Assembly (NCBI GenBank): GCA_903896615.1
Contig: CAITYM010000141.1
Span: forward strand, 1-64,000
Reading direction: 5' to 3'
Source: an uncultured Burkholderiales bacterium
Lineage (GTDB): Bacteria; Pseudomonadota; Gammaproteobacteria; Burkholderiales; Burkholderiaceae_C
Length of the DNA stretch: 64,000 nt
Below, piece after piece: positions 54,072 to 62,819 of the stretch. The translations under genes were made by a program, and so were the position numbers. Positions within the stretch are counted from its first letter, which is position 1. The number at the start of each line of letters is the position of its first letter. The notes beneath the pieces are model-generated. The model worked only from the letters and a program-made list of their open reading frames with translations. It ran no database searches and was not told where the DNA came from.

Positions 54072-55280
54072 ATGAATTTTGACTATTCACCGGTGCAAGT
54101 TGAGCTACGAAATAGTTTAACTAAATATTTTGAAAAAAACTATAGCTTTGAAAATAGGCAGCAATACTCAAGTCAATCGATTGGTTTTAGCGAGAGAGTT
54201 TGGCAGCATTTTGCTCAAATCGGACTTTTAGGGTTAACAGTACCTGTGTCCTACGGTGGTTTTTGCGAAGTGAATGAGTCTTCTTTGTTAAGCCTAGAAG
54301 CAAGTAATGCAGTAGATGCGATGTGGATTATGGAGATCTTTGGCTCTGTGCTATGCCTTGAGCCCTATATTTCTTCGGTAGTGATGGGTGTTGGGGCGTT
54401 ACTGCAAGCTGGATCAATGAAACAAAAGCAAGACTTAATTCCTAAAATCTCAGCGGGCCAATTACGCATAGCATGTGCCATCTTAGAGCCTACTTCGCGG
54501 TATTCTTACGAGCATGTAGCTATGAATGCCAAGTTAGAGTGCAGGGACAGTAGTTCCAATAAATCATGGCTGCTTACGGGACTAAAGTCTGTTGTACTAT
54601 GCGCAAATTCAGCTCATTTTTTCATGGTGTCCGCCAGAACTTCCGGTGAGAAGTCTGACACTCACGGTATATCCCTATTTTGTATACCAGCCGATACCCC
54701 AGGTATTTCCTTATCTAGTTACCCTACCCACGACGGCTCTCGTGCGAGCGACATAGCATTTGATGGTGTTCAAGTGACTGAAGATAATTTGGTTGGAAAA
54801 ATAGATGAGGGATTTGATGTAATTGAGAATATGATTGCCCGTGCTAACGCCGCTTTGTGTGCTGAAGCTGTAGGTGTGATGAGCAGACTTTGTGATTTAA
54901 CCTTGAGGTATTTGAAAACTCGCCAACAGTTTGGCGTAACTATTGGCAACTTTCAGGCACTTCAGCACCGAATGGCTGACATGATTGTTGCCACTGAACA
55001 GGCTCGTTCTATGGCCTTTTTGGCTGCGCAATCTTTTGCAAATTCAGATCGTAAGAAAAAGTTAAGGGATGTAAGTGCTGCCAAAGCCTATATAAGTAGC
55101 GCAGGGCGATTGGTCGCTCAAGAGGCTATTCAAATGCACGGAGGCATAGGCGTTACAAACGAATTAAGTGTCGGACACTACTTTAAGCGGATGACTTTAA
55201 TTACGCATTCTTTTGGAGATTTCAATCACCATATAGGCGTTGTAAGTGATTACTTGCTTTTGCAATCAGTAAATCATTAA
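54072..55280 (+). CDS. Acyl-CoA dehydrogenase, beta-like subunit of a pair
   Basis: Acyl-CoA dehydrogenase of about 402 residues. MNFDYSPVQVELRNSL at the start, RQQFGVTIGNFQALQHRMADM and QMHGGIGVTNELSVGHYFKRM near the end. That ending is typical of the second subunit in paired dehydrogenases; no EGTNEIQ motif is present. ATG 54072 has GGAG six bases upstream, itself part of the earlier ATG at 54060. With the previous gene it probably forms a heterotetramer, as FadE28/FadE29-type enzymes do. Confidence 0.87.
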   Translation: MNFDYSPVQVELRNSLTKYFEKNYSFENRQQYSSQSIGFSERVWQHFAQIGLLGLTVPVSYGGFCEVNESSLLSLEASNAVDAMWIMEIFGSVLCLEPYISSVVMGVGALLQAGSMKQKQDLIPKISAGQLRIACAILEPTSRYSYEHVAMNAKLECRDSSSNKSWLLTGLKSVVLCANSAHFFMVSARTSGEKSDTHGISLFCIPADTPGISLSSYPTHDGSRASDIAFDGVQVTEDNLVGKIDEGFDVIENMIARANAALCAEAVGVMSRLCDLTLRYLKTRQQFGVTIGNFQALQHRMADMIVATEQARSMAFLAAQSFANSDRKKKLRDVSAAKAYISSAGRLVAQEAIQMHGGIGVTNELSVGHYFKRMTLITHSFGDFNHHIGVVSDYLLLQSVNH

Positions 55281-55297
55281 AAAAAGGAGTAGTAAAG

Positions 55298-55765
55298 TTG
55301 GTATCAAATTTTAAATATTATTGGGAAGACTTTGTAGCTGGACAAGCCAAAGAGTTCGGTGGGATACAAGTATCAGAGGAAGATATTTTGAATTTTGCGA
55401 AAGTGTACGATCCCCAGTCTTTTCATGTCAACAAGGAAGCTGCTGAGCAAACAATCTTTAAGGGATTAATCGCTAGTGGCTGGCAGACTTGTGCATTCAT
55501 GATGCGAATGATTTGTGATGATTATTTGCTCGATTCCTCCAGTCAAGGCTCACCAGGGTTAGATTTCGTTAAATGGCTAAAGCCTGTCAGGCCTGGTGAC
55601 ACACTTAGGGTTCGCAGTACAGTACTAGATACGCGCGTTATGAATAGCAAACCTCATCTTGGTATTGTTAAACTGTCTTGGGAGTGTTTGAATCAAACTA
55701 ATGAAGTTGTAACGACTATGCAAGGTAGTCTTATATTTATAAAAAGAAACTCCACGCCTGCTTGA
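55298..55765 (+). CDS. MaoC-family hotdog dehydratase/hydratase
   Basis: A 155-residue MaoC-like protein. The hydratase-2 motif region is FAKVYDPQSFHVNKEAAEQTIFKGLIASGWQT, with D and H in the usual spacing near residues 37-42. It would hydrate the enoyl-CoA formed by the dehydrogenase pair. It starts with TTG at 55298 after a strong AAAGGAG. Same operon as the two dehydrogenases. Confidence 0.85.
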   Translation: MVSNFKYYWEDFVAGQAKEFGGIQVSEEDILNFAKVYDPQSFHVNKEAAEQTIFKGLIASGWQTCAFMMRMICDDYLLDSSSQGSPGLDFVKWLKPVRPGDTLRVRSTVLDTRVMNSKPHLGIVKLSWECLNQTNEVVTTMQGSLIFIKRNSTPA

Positions 55766-55796
55766 GCACTAGTAGGTTTTTACTCAAAGGTTATTA

Positions 55797-56816
55797 TTAT
55801 TCCGCCTTGACCCCCGCATTAGTTATCACCTTAGACCATTTAAGGATCTCTTCGTCTAAGAATCTTCCCGCTTCAGTGGGAGTATTGCCGATGGGTTCAA
55901 TAGCTAATTCTTCAAACTTCTGAGTTATCTCAGTGGATCGAATGGCTTTAGCTATTTCACCCGAAAGCTTGTTCACAATTTCTTTGGGTACTCCAGTTGG
56001 ACCTAGAAACAAAACCCAAGTTGAGCCTTCAATTGCTGGTCCACCCGATTCTTGTATTGTGGGTATTTCTTCGATGCCTTTGACCCTTTTAGGTGAAAAA
56101 ACTGCTATGGGTTTAATTTTTCCACTTTTTACAAAAGGCATCAGGGCACTTGGTGTGTCAGTCATGATTTGAATATTCCCTCCTATCAAATCAGCCAAAG
56201 CAGGGGCTGTACCTTTGTAAGGCGCGTGGATTGCATCTATTGAGCTTACTTGCTTGAGTAGTTCAAATGTGAGGTGAGAGGCCGAGCCAATACCCGACGA
56301 GCCATAAGAAACTTTATTGGGATTGCTCTTCGCAAACGCAATCATTTCTTTAACGTTTTTAAAGGGAGCGTTAACGTTTGCAGTCATCAATAAGGGTGTT
56401 ATTCCAACTAAAGAAATTGGAGTAAAGCTCTTAACCGGATCATAGGGAAGTCGCCCTGCGTAAAGTGTTGCATTTGCTGCGTGAGCACCGATGACTGTAA
56501 GAAAGGTATATCCATCTGGCACAGACTTCGCGGCAATATCAGCACCTAGGATTGAGTTTGCCCCGGGTTTATTTTCAATAATAAAATTCCACCCTAAATC
56601 GTTCTGTACTTTTTGTAAGACCATGCGAGTGGCGCTATCTGTTATACCCCCAGGGGTATAGGGTATGATCCAGCGAATTGGTTTATTCGGCCAACTTGAG
56701 TTTGTCGCACTATTACTTTGAGCAAAGGGTAGAGTGTGAATAAGTCCTAACAGTAATCCTACCAATATGATTTTCTTGGAATAGATTCCGAATATGTTTA
56801 AATTTTTAGTTTTCAA
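55797..56816 (-). CDS. Bug-family (TctC-like) periplasmic binding protein
   Basis: Periplasmic binding protein of 339 residues. Signal peptide with KKIILVGLLLGLIHTLPFAQ, then the Bug signature WPNKPIRWIIPYTPGGITDSATRMV and ENKPGANSILGADIAAK. It is convergent with the MaoC gene (31 bases apart). No permease genes are near. The start appears to be TTG at 56816 because no in-frame ATG precedes the signal peptide; no clear ribosome binding site is seen. Confidence 0.85.
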   Translation of the reverse strand: MKTKNLNIFGIYSKKIILVGLLLGLIHTLPFAQSNSATNSSWPNKPIRWIIPYTPGGITDSATRMVLQKVQNDLGWNFIIENKPGANSILGADIAAKSVPDGYTFLTVIGAHAANATLYAGRLPYDPVKSFTPISLVGITPLLMTANVNAPFKNVKEMIAFAKSNPNKVSYGSSGIGSASHLTFELLKQVSSIDAIHAPYKGTAPALADLIGGNIQIMTDTPSALMPFVKSGKIKPIAVFSPKRVKGIEEIPTIQESGGPAIEGSTWVLFLGPTGVPKEIVNKLSGEIAKAIRSTEITQKFEELAIEPIGNTPTEAGRFLDEEILKWSKVITNAGVKAE

Positions 56817-57405
56817 GATGTGATTAAAGTCGTATTGAATATCTTTATTTTTTTTGTTTAAATTTCATTTAATTGTGAAAAAAATGTGACTAAATATTAA
56901 ATATTGCACTTATTTATGAACTGGTGTTGACGCTCATGTAAGACTAGATTAACTCTTTATTTGAGTCAATAGAAAAAGCCCCTAGATCGATATCAGTTGA
57001 TAATAATTCTTCTTTGTGTTAATTTGGATACTTGAGTATCTAATTTTTTCGATACTGCTGCGCTGCGCAGGGCGCTCAATCTGTTTCGGATTAATCTCCC
57101 ACTCAAATATTTGGATCAAAGCCTAGTTCTGGTTCCAGTTTTAGGTCTAGGGTTAACAGCATACCCGATAATTTTTTCAAGGCTAAACTGCTTCATTATT
57201 TGCTTGAACGATTGGCTGGGCTTTGTGGTTACAGTTTGTAACGGCAAATCGAGCAATATGACCGTTTTAGTCACCTGGCTATTAGGGGGCGGCCAACGCT
57301 GTTAGGAGGGGGATGTGTGGGAGGAGAATGACAAATTTAAATCTCCCAGGTGTCGAATTTTTTGGTGTTTATTAGGTGAAAGCTAATAATTAAGTTAAGG
57401 CAACA
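56817..57405. other. Long intergenic region before the small conserved ORF
   Basis: Almost 590 bases. It carries a 64-codon open frame (57111-57305, TTG start) that I do not believe is a gene: composition and N-terminus look random and no ribosome binding site is evident. No RNA gene, insertion sequence or clear terminator is recognised. Confidence 0.4.
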
Positions 57406-57627
57406 TTGTTCAAAATCTTCTTTAAAAAAAGACAGGATCTCACTGATCTAGAGCGAGCCCGTGCGTTGATAGGCGCTATTGATCGGGGCGGCATTCCATT
57501 AAATGCAGCTCGAGTCAACGCAATTGGACGCAGTCTGGGGCTAGAGGTGTCCATTTCTGCTCCAACGTCACAAACCATTGAGCGGATCCGAGCCGCATTA
57601 GAGCGAGCGGACAAATCAAATGTTTAA
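57406..57627 (+). CDS. Small conserved-looking protein of unknown function
   Basis: A 73-residue protein: a basic start (FKIFFKKRQ), then LTDLERARALIGAIDRGGIP, LNAARVNAIGRSLGLEVS and PTSQTIERIRAALERAD. The regular amphipathic pattern and codon use look genuine; similar short proteins are known to me from Burkholderiales as hypothetical proteins. The start is TTG with AAGG five bases upstream. Function unknown. The minus-strand frame over the same bases is a shadow. Confidence 0.6.
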   Translation: MFKIFFKKRQDLTDLERARALIGAIDRGGIPLNAARVNAIGRSLGLEVSISAPTSQTIERIRAALERADKSNV

Positions 57628-57819
57628 TAAATTATTTCATTTTTAAAATCGGGCATCTCCTTAAGTTCGATACCTCGGGGTTTATCCTAGCATTGCAAAA
57701 GCGACCACCTCTCACTAAACCCCATTGACAAGCCCTACAGATCGGAGATAGTAAGGGGGTGGACGCGTGCGCAGAACTGTTGCGCCGTAAAGTTTAATAA
57801 CTAAACTGGAGATTGTGAA

Positions 57820-59028
57820 ATGTTAAAGTGTTTGAAGCCTATTCCGCTTGCGATATCTGTTCTTTTGGGGTTATCTTTGAGCAACGCCTTGGTAGCTCAT
57901 GCTGAAGATAAACTAAAAATTGGATTCATCACCGATATGTCAGGGCTTTATGCTGACGCTGAGGGCAAGAACGGTGCTGTTGCCATTCAAATGGCAATTG
58001 ATGATTTCGGCGGAAAGGTGCTGGGCATGCCTATTGAACTGTTAACTGCAGATCATCAAAATAAGCCGGACGTTACTTCTGCAAAAGTTCGAGAGTGGAT
58101 TGACACGGACGCTGTATCCTTGGTTTTTAGTGGCACCAATTCTGCAACCGCATTAGCTGCAGCCGCTGTTGCCCAGGAGAAAAAACGGGTACATATTAAT
58201 AGTGGCTCTGGCTCATCCGTGCTAACCAACGCTCAGTGTTCTCCCTACACAGTCCATTATGCTTACGACACTGTTGCACAGGCTAAAGGCACTGCGTCTG
58301 CGGTAGTTGATGGGGGCGGAAAGAGTTGGTATTTCCTAACTGCTGATTACGCTTTTGGCCAAGCTTTAGAGGCGGACACGACAGCCGTAGTCAAAGCGAA
58401 GGGCGGTCAAGTCCTAGGAAGCGTACGCCACCCCTTAAATGCTTCTGATTTTTCCTCCTTTTTGCTTCAAGCTCAAAGCTCTAAAGCACAGGTTTTGGGA
58501 ATGGCAAATGCTAGTACAGATACGATGAATGCAGTAAAAGCTGCACAAGAGTTCGGACTTAACAAGACGATGAAAATTGCAGGTCTTTTGGTATTCATTA
58601 CCGATATACATGCACTTGGGCTAAAAAGTACTCAAGGTATGTTGATGACGGTCAGTTGGTATTGGGATCTGAACGATGAAACCAGGAAGTTTGCAGCTCG
58701 CTTTTTTGAGAAAACAAAGCGAATGCCCACTGCTATCCAGGCCGCAGATTACTCAGCTACTATGAATTATTTAAAAGCAGTTCAAACTGCTAAGACTACA
58801 GATGCGGATAAAGTGATGACGACCTGGAAGGGTATGAAAATGAAGGATATGTACGGTTCAGGTCAAATTAGAGCCGATGGAAGCTATATTCATGACATGT
58901 ACTTGGTACAAGTAAAAACCCCGGCAGAATCAGTCAAGCCCTGGGATTACTTTAAAGTGGTTAAAAAGATGCCAGGAGATGATATTTTTACAACCAAGGC
59001 TGAGAGTAAGTGTCCTTTATGGAAATAA
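57820..59028 (+). CDS. LivK-like periplasmic binding protein, orphan
   Basis: Type I periplasmic binding protein of 402 residues. Signal peptide MLKCLKPIPLAISVLLGLSLSNALVAHA, cleavage before EDKLKIGF. FITDMSGLYADAEGKNGAVAIQMA, NSGSGSSVLTNAQCSPYTVHYAYD and TADYAFGQALEADT are typical of the branch found in betaproteobacteria with aromatic or amide ligands. No permease or ATPase gene adjoins it, so it may share a transporter encoded elsewhere. CTGGAGA precedes the ATG. It ends CPLWK. Confidence 0.88.
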   Translation: MLKCLKPIPLAISVLLGLSLSNALVAHAEDKLKIGFITDMSGLYADAEGKNGAVAIQMAIDDFGGKVLGMPIELLTADHQNKPDVTSAKVREWIDTDAVSLVFSGTNSATALAAAAVAQEKKRVHINSGSGSSVLTNAQCSPYTVHYAYDTVAQAKGTASAVVDGGGKSWYFLTADYAFGQALEADTTAVVKAKGGQVLGSVRHPLNASDFSSFLLQAQSSKAQVLGMANASTDTMNAVKAAQEFGLNKTMKIAGLLVFITDIHALGLKSTQGMLMTVSWYWDLNDETRKFAARFFEKTKRMPTAIQAADYSATMNYLKAVQTAKTTDADKVMTTWKGMKMKDMYGSGQIRADGSYIHDMYLVQVKTPAESVKPWDYFKVVKKMPGDDIFTTKAESKCPLWK

Positions 59029-59072
59029 ATAGTTTTCCAGGTGTCGCGTAAAAATCGCGGTCTAAAGTAGCC

Positions 59073-59101
59073 GTCGGATAGGGTCATTGGCCTTATCCGG
59101 C
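59073..59101 (+). other. Stem-loop after the orphan LivK-like gene
   Basis: GTCGGATAGGG and CCTTATCCGGC can pair as an 11-bp stem (two G-U pairs) around a 7-base loop, 45 bases after the stop. It could be a transcription terminator or RNA processing site. No T-run follows, so intrinsic termination is uncertain. A smaller CGCG-loop-CGCG hairpin lies at about 59045-59060. Confidence 0.4.
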
Positions 59102-59213
59102 CATCAGGAACGGAGTATATTAAAACGCAATTTTCTTGCTAAGCCTGGATTAAACCGCGCAAATCAGGCATCAGGATATACTCTGCTTTGTAGTCAATAA
59201 AATCTAACAACTC

Positions 59214-59522
59214 ATGCAGTACTCTTTTTCAAAATATATCCTATTTGCAGTAATTTTTGCGGAGCTAGCACTTAACTTAAGCGGATGCGCGACACATACC
59301 AACTACGTTAAAGAGGCAGGGGACTACGAAACAGACAGCGCACAGTGCAAGGAGGAGGAGTTGGCCGCAATTAGTAAGAACGGCGACTTAGATAAGCCAA
59401 ATGAGTTAAATACGCCAAAGGATGTTAAATACGTAAGTCCCTTTGAATCTTGTATGGTTTCAAAGGGATGGCATCCAGAGAAAACTGAATTTAGGTTAAA
59501 TTATTTCAAAATGACTTGGTAA
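59214..59522 (+). CDS. Small lipoprotein of unknown function
   Basis: A 102-residue protein with a lipoprotein signal: hydrophobic YILFAVIFAELALN, then lipobox LSGC at about 22-25. The mature part is hydrophilic, with cysteines at CKEE and SCMVSKGW. The ESCMVSKGWH ending is like many small proteobacterial envelope lipoproteins. Probably membrane-anchored; function unknown. It converges with the next gene, 5 bases away. Confidence 0.72.
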   Translation: MQYSFSKYILFAVIFAELALNLSGCATHTNYVKEAGDYETDSAQCKEEELAAISKNGDLDKPNELNTPKDVKYVSPFESCMVSKGWHPEKTEFRLNYFKMTW

Positions 59523-59527
59523 TCAAA

Positions 59528-59875
59528 TTAGTTCTTGGCTTTTGGTTTTACTTTAGATTTCTTTTGGAGTGCTTCAAACGAAGCAACTTCCTTATTTAAT
59601 TCATCAAGTTGAGTGCTAAGTTCTTTGTTGGCTTGTGAGAACTTGTCAATCGATGCGTTAGCCTCATCATTTTTCGCTTGTAGTTCTTTAACTTTAGCAT
59701 CAAGCTCCTTTATTTTTCCGCCGGCACTTTCAATTTCTTCTTTTTGTTGTGCCAATTCGGACTGTGCTTGACGTGCTTGGTTAAAGCAATAATAGGTCGT
59801 CCCTGCGCCTGCCAGGGCCAGAACAGTTGCAAATCCAGAGATAATTTTAAAAACTGCAGTAGAACTAATTTTCAT
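59528..59875 (-). CDS. Membrane-anchored coiled-coil protein, unknown function
   Basis: A 115-residue protein. One N-terminal transmembrane helix (IISGFATVLALAGAGTTYYCF, about 10-30) is followed by a long, charged coiled coil (about 33-105) and a lysine-rich end. No catalytic motif. Such proteins can scaffold envelope structures; nothing more can be said. Lies between the lipoprotein (convergent) and the ParA-like gene. Confidence 0.68.
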   Translation of the reverse strand: MKISSTAVFKIISGFATVLALAGAGTTYYCFNQARQAQSELAQQKEEIESAGGKIKELDAKVKELQAKNDEANASIDKFSQANKELSTQLDELNKEVASFEALQKKSKVKPKAKN

Positions 59876-60039
59876 AAAAATAAAAGGTGGTTACTAGGGG
59901 TAGATTAACTTTAAAAAGGGTTTCGCAAACACATGCAAAAAAATAACAGAGGGTTATTTTAACAACAAGGAATTGATTTTGGCATTTTTTGATTAATGTA
60001 ACTGATTAAAGCTAGGTTGGGGCAAGTTAAAGGCTGGTT

Positions 60040-60663
60040 TTAGTTATCTAACCACTCACATAGTGGCCCCCACTGCTCATAGTCGCTTGGAAATGCAGAT
60101 GCTTCAACATCAAACAAGGTTGTGCCTTGACTGGAGAAGCGACTGTAATTTTGAGTGTCCCGTATGTAAGTGAGCAGGAATATGTTCATCTTCTCAGCAA
60201 AGTCCATCAGTTGATGCCAAGCCTTGGTTCTAGGATTGACTCGCATGGCAATAACTTGAACTTTTTCTTGTTCCTTTGATTTCTTACTTTTTAAAAACTG
60301 AATGAAATCATAGGTTGCATGTATGTCAAAGAAATTAGGCTGTAGGGGGACAACTATTTTGTCAGCTCGCTCTATCAACTTATCTAACCTCCAGCCAGCC
60401 ACACTGGCAGCCGTATCAATTACTAAATGCGTGGTATTTGCGGGAGGCTTTGCTGTTATGACCAAATCAGCCGGGTAATCCCACGTGTTGATTGCTGCAA
60501 GGGAGGGGGGACGAATGGAAAGCCATTTTTTGGAAGATTGCTGTATATCTGTATCTCCCAATAGGACGGTATGATTGCGGGTTGCAAAATAGCCGGCAAT
60601 GTTCGTGGACAAAGTAGATTTGCCAACTCCTCCCTTGGGGTTCATTACAACAACGGACTTCAT
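60040..60663 (-). CDS. ParA/MinD-like ATPase
   Basis: P-loop ATPase of 207 residues. Deviant Walker A NPKGGVGKSTLSTNIAGYFA at 9-28 (KGGVGKS); LLGDTDIQQSSKKWL as the A-prime region; VIDTAASVAG and VPLQPNFFDIHATYDF. It resembles short orphan ParA proteins, with no ParB nearby and no sign of a plasmid. It may position a cargo protein on the nucleoid. Cargo unknown. Confidence 0.85.
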   Translation of the reverse strand: MKSVVVMNPKGGVGKSTLSTNIAGYFATRNHTVLLGDTDIQQSSKKWLSIRPPSLAAINTWDYPADLVITAKPPANTTHLVIDTAASVAGWRLDKLIERADKIVVPLQPNFFDIHATYDFIQFLKSKKSKEQEKVQVIAMRVNPRTKAWHQLMDFAEKMNIFLLTYIRDTQNYSRFSSQGTTLFDVEASAFPSDYEQWGPLCEWLDN

Positions 60664-60786
60664 GAGAAAATTCGATACTTTATATGGATGGTCAACTCCG
60701 ATTTGATTAGCAGTCGAAAATGAATGCTCAATGAGATCGGGGACCTATCTTCTTATTATCGGAGCCATCGGGGTTCTCTTTAATGT

Positions 60787-61068
60787 TTATTCCTGTATTT
60801 TTACCTCTTTCCAGAATGCGAAATACCCTTTAATTTGCTCCGCCTCTGGTCTGGGGTCTGGGTAGTACCACGCAGCGTCTGAGAGCATTTCACCATTTAC
60901 GCACAATGACTTGTAACTGGCTTGCCCCTTCAGTGGGCAGCTAGTTTTGTGGTTGCTAAACGTGAAGTACTCTTGAATTATAGATTCTGGGGGGAAGTAA
61001 TGATTCCCTTCTAAAAGAATGGTTTTTTCGCTCTGCGCAATTACTATATCTTTCCAAACCGCCTGCAT
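60787..61068 (-). CDS. DUF427 family protein
   Basis: A 93-residue DUF427 protein. Typical pattern: WKDIVIAQSEKTILLEGNHYFPPESI, then TSCPLKGQASYKSL and AAWYYPDPRPEAEQIKGYFAFW. The family is common in bacteria and its function is unknown. Divergent from the MaoC-Pta gene. AGGAGG about 5 bases upstream of the start. Confidence 0.88.
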   Translation of the reverse strand: MQAVWKDIVIAQSEKTILLEGNHYFPPESIIQEYFTFSNHKTSCPLKGQASYKSLCVNGEMLSDAAWYYPDPRPEAEQIKGYFAFWKEVKIQE

Positions 61069-61143
61069 GTAAACCTCCTTAAGTAAAGAAATTATTTTTT
61101 TATCTTCCGAATAAGGCTTGACTGTACCCTAGTATTGGTTTTT

Positions 61144-61157
61144 TTGATTTGGATCAA
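61144..61157. promoter_or_regulatory. FNR/Anr-type box before the MaoC-Pta gene
   Basis: TTGAT TTGG ATCAA is a perfect match to the FNR consensus TTGAT-N4-ATCAA. Its centre is about 150 bases before the gene start. TATCAT at 61184-61189 could be the -10 box, which would place the box near -45, suitable for class II activation. It suggests induction of acetate metabolism when oxygen is low. Confidence 0.65.
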
Positions 61158-61299
61158 CGTAATAAGCGGTCCTCTGATGGCGGTATCATTTGACACACGA
61201 CTAGAATTCCTAATGCCATTTTTTCATTACAAATTGGGATACTCAGACACCAAAGTAATGTTTGATAAATTAAATCTCAATTATCAAGAGTAACAAGTT

Positions 61300-62715
61300 A
61301 TGCAAAATGTGATCAAAATTGACCCTCAGTGGATGACTAGCTATACCTACGAGCAGATCACTATAGGGGATACCGCAAAAGTTGTGCGGACTCTAACGCT
61401 GGAAGATATTCAAGCTTTTGCCGCCGTCTCAGGCGATACAAACCCAGCCCATTTGGATCCCGCTTTTGCAGGGGCCTCTATTTTTCACGGAGTCATTGCA
61501 CACGGAATGTGGGGAGGAGCACTCATATCAAGCGTACTTGGAACTTCATTTCCGGGGCCAGGGACTATCTATTTAGAGCAAAAGCTACACTTTTCTCGTC
61601 CTATACGCATCGGAGACACGGTAACGGTTAGTGTGACCTGTAGTACCAAGGATGATGTAAAAAAAGTGCTTGAACTCGACTGTTTGATCGTTAATCAAGA
61701 CGGTGCCAAAGTTATGTCAGGGGTAGCCAAGGTTTTAGCCCCCTCCCAAGCGCTCAAAATGCCGCGAGTTCAGGCCTCCCATATTACCCTCTTTAATCCT
61801 GAAGCTAGGCACCACGATCTTTTGAATCTAGGCGTGAGTTTAGATCCTGTAAGTTGTGGGGTTGTTCACCCCTGCGATGAGGAGTCCCTAAAGGGCGCTG
61901 TTGACTCTCACAAAGCGGGTTTGATAAAAGCGATAGTTATCGGACCAGAGGCGAGAATTAGAGCACTCGCAGAGCAGTTTGGCATTGATTTGGAGGGAGT
62001 TAAATTTATAGATACCCCTCACAGTCATGCATCTGCTGCTCTTGCAGCGGAGATGGCCGCTAGCGGTGAAGTTGAGTGCTTAATGAAGGGAAGCTTGCAT
62101 ACTGATGAAGTCATACACGCCGTTTTAGGGCAAGTCAAACTGCGAACGGCAAGAAGGATGTCTCACGTTTTTCGCTTCGATGTGCCTATGTATTCCAAAC
62201 CTTTGTTTATTACGGACGCAGCTCTCAACATCGCACCCAACCTCATGGAGAAAAAAGATATTGTTCAAAACGCAGTTTCTTTGTGTGAGATTTTGGGGCA
62301 AACACTGCCGCGCGTAGCTATATTGGCAGCTGTGGAGACGGTGAATATGGGTATGCCATCCACCCTGGACGCGGCGGCACTTTGCAAAATGGCCGATCGA
62401 GGTCAAATCACAGGAGCAATACTGGACGGACCCTTAGCGTTTGACAACGCAGTGTCTCCTCATGCATTGCAAATCAAACACATACAATCCTCTGTAGCAG
62501 GGCAGGCGGATATTTTGGTAGCGCCTGATTTGGAATCAGGAAACATGATGGCCAAGCAATTAGAGTACTTAGCGGGGGCAACTGCTTGCGGAATTGTATT
62601 AGGAGCACGCGTGCCGATAGCGCTTACAAGTCGGGCTGATACGGCCAATACGCGCGCCGCCTCAGCGCTACTTGCTAAACTTTGTGCGCACCATTACAGG
62701 AAACACCCACTTTGA
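61300..62715 (+). CDS. Bifunctional MaoC hydratase / phosphate acetyltransferase
   Basis: A 471-residue fusion. The N-terminal MaoC-like hydratase (~1-150) carries AAVSGDTNPAHLDPAFAGASIF and HGVIAHGMWGGALIS. The C-terminal phosphate acetyl/butyryltransferase (~170-470) has SHKAGLIKAIVIGPEARI, ECLMKGSLHTDEVIHAVL and SGNMMAKQLEYLAGA. This fused form is annotated in many proteobacteria as bifunctional enoyl-CoA hydratase/phosphate acetyltransferase. With acetate kinase 105 bases downstream it should make acetyl (or acyl) phosphate and ATP. An FNR-type box lies upstream. Confidence 0.92.
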   Translation: MQNVIKIDPQWMTSYTYEQITIGDTAKVVRTLTLEDIQAFAAVSGDTNPAHLDPAFAGASIFHGVIAHGMWGGALISSVLGTSFPGPGTIYLEQKLHFSRPIRIGDTVTVSVTCSTKDDVKKVLELDCLIVNQDGAKVMSGVAKVLAPSQALKMPRVQASHITLFNPEARHHDLLNLGVSLDPVSCGVVHPCDEESLKGAVDSHKAGLIKAIVIGPEARIRALAEQFGIDLEGVKFIDTPHSHASAALAAEMAASGEVECLMKGSLHTDEVIHAVLGQVKLRTARRMSHVFRFDVPMYSKPLFITDAALNIAPNLMEKKDIVQNAVSLCEILGQTLPRVAILAAVETVNMGMPSTLDAAALCKMADRGQITGAILDGPLAFDNAVSPHALQIKHIQSSVAGQADILVAPDLESGNMMAKQLEYLAGATACGIVLGARVPIALTSRADTANTRAASALLAKLCAHHYRKHPL

Positions 62716-62819
62716 GAGGCTAAGGGCTATTTAAGTTGTGAATTGATCTGAGATTATTTAGAGGGCAGTATGAGCGAATATTTTTATTGCCAAATCCTAT
62801 AAACCGAAGTTTTAAAAAT

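Noticed and set aside
57111-57305. Open frame of 64 codons in the long gap before the small conserved ORF
   Set aside because: TTG start without ribosome binding site, random-looking composition and no recognisable motif.
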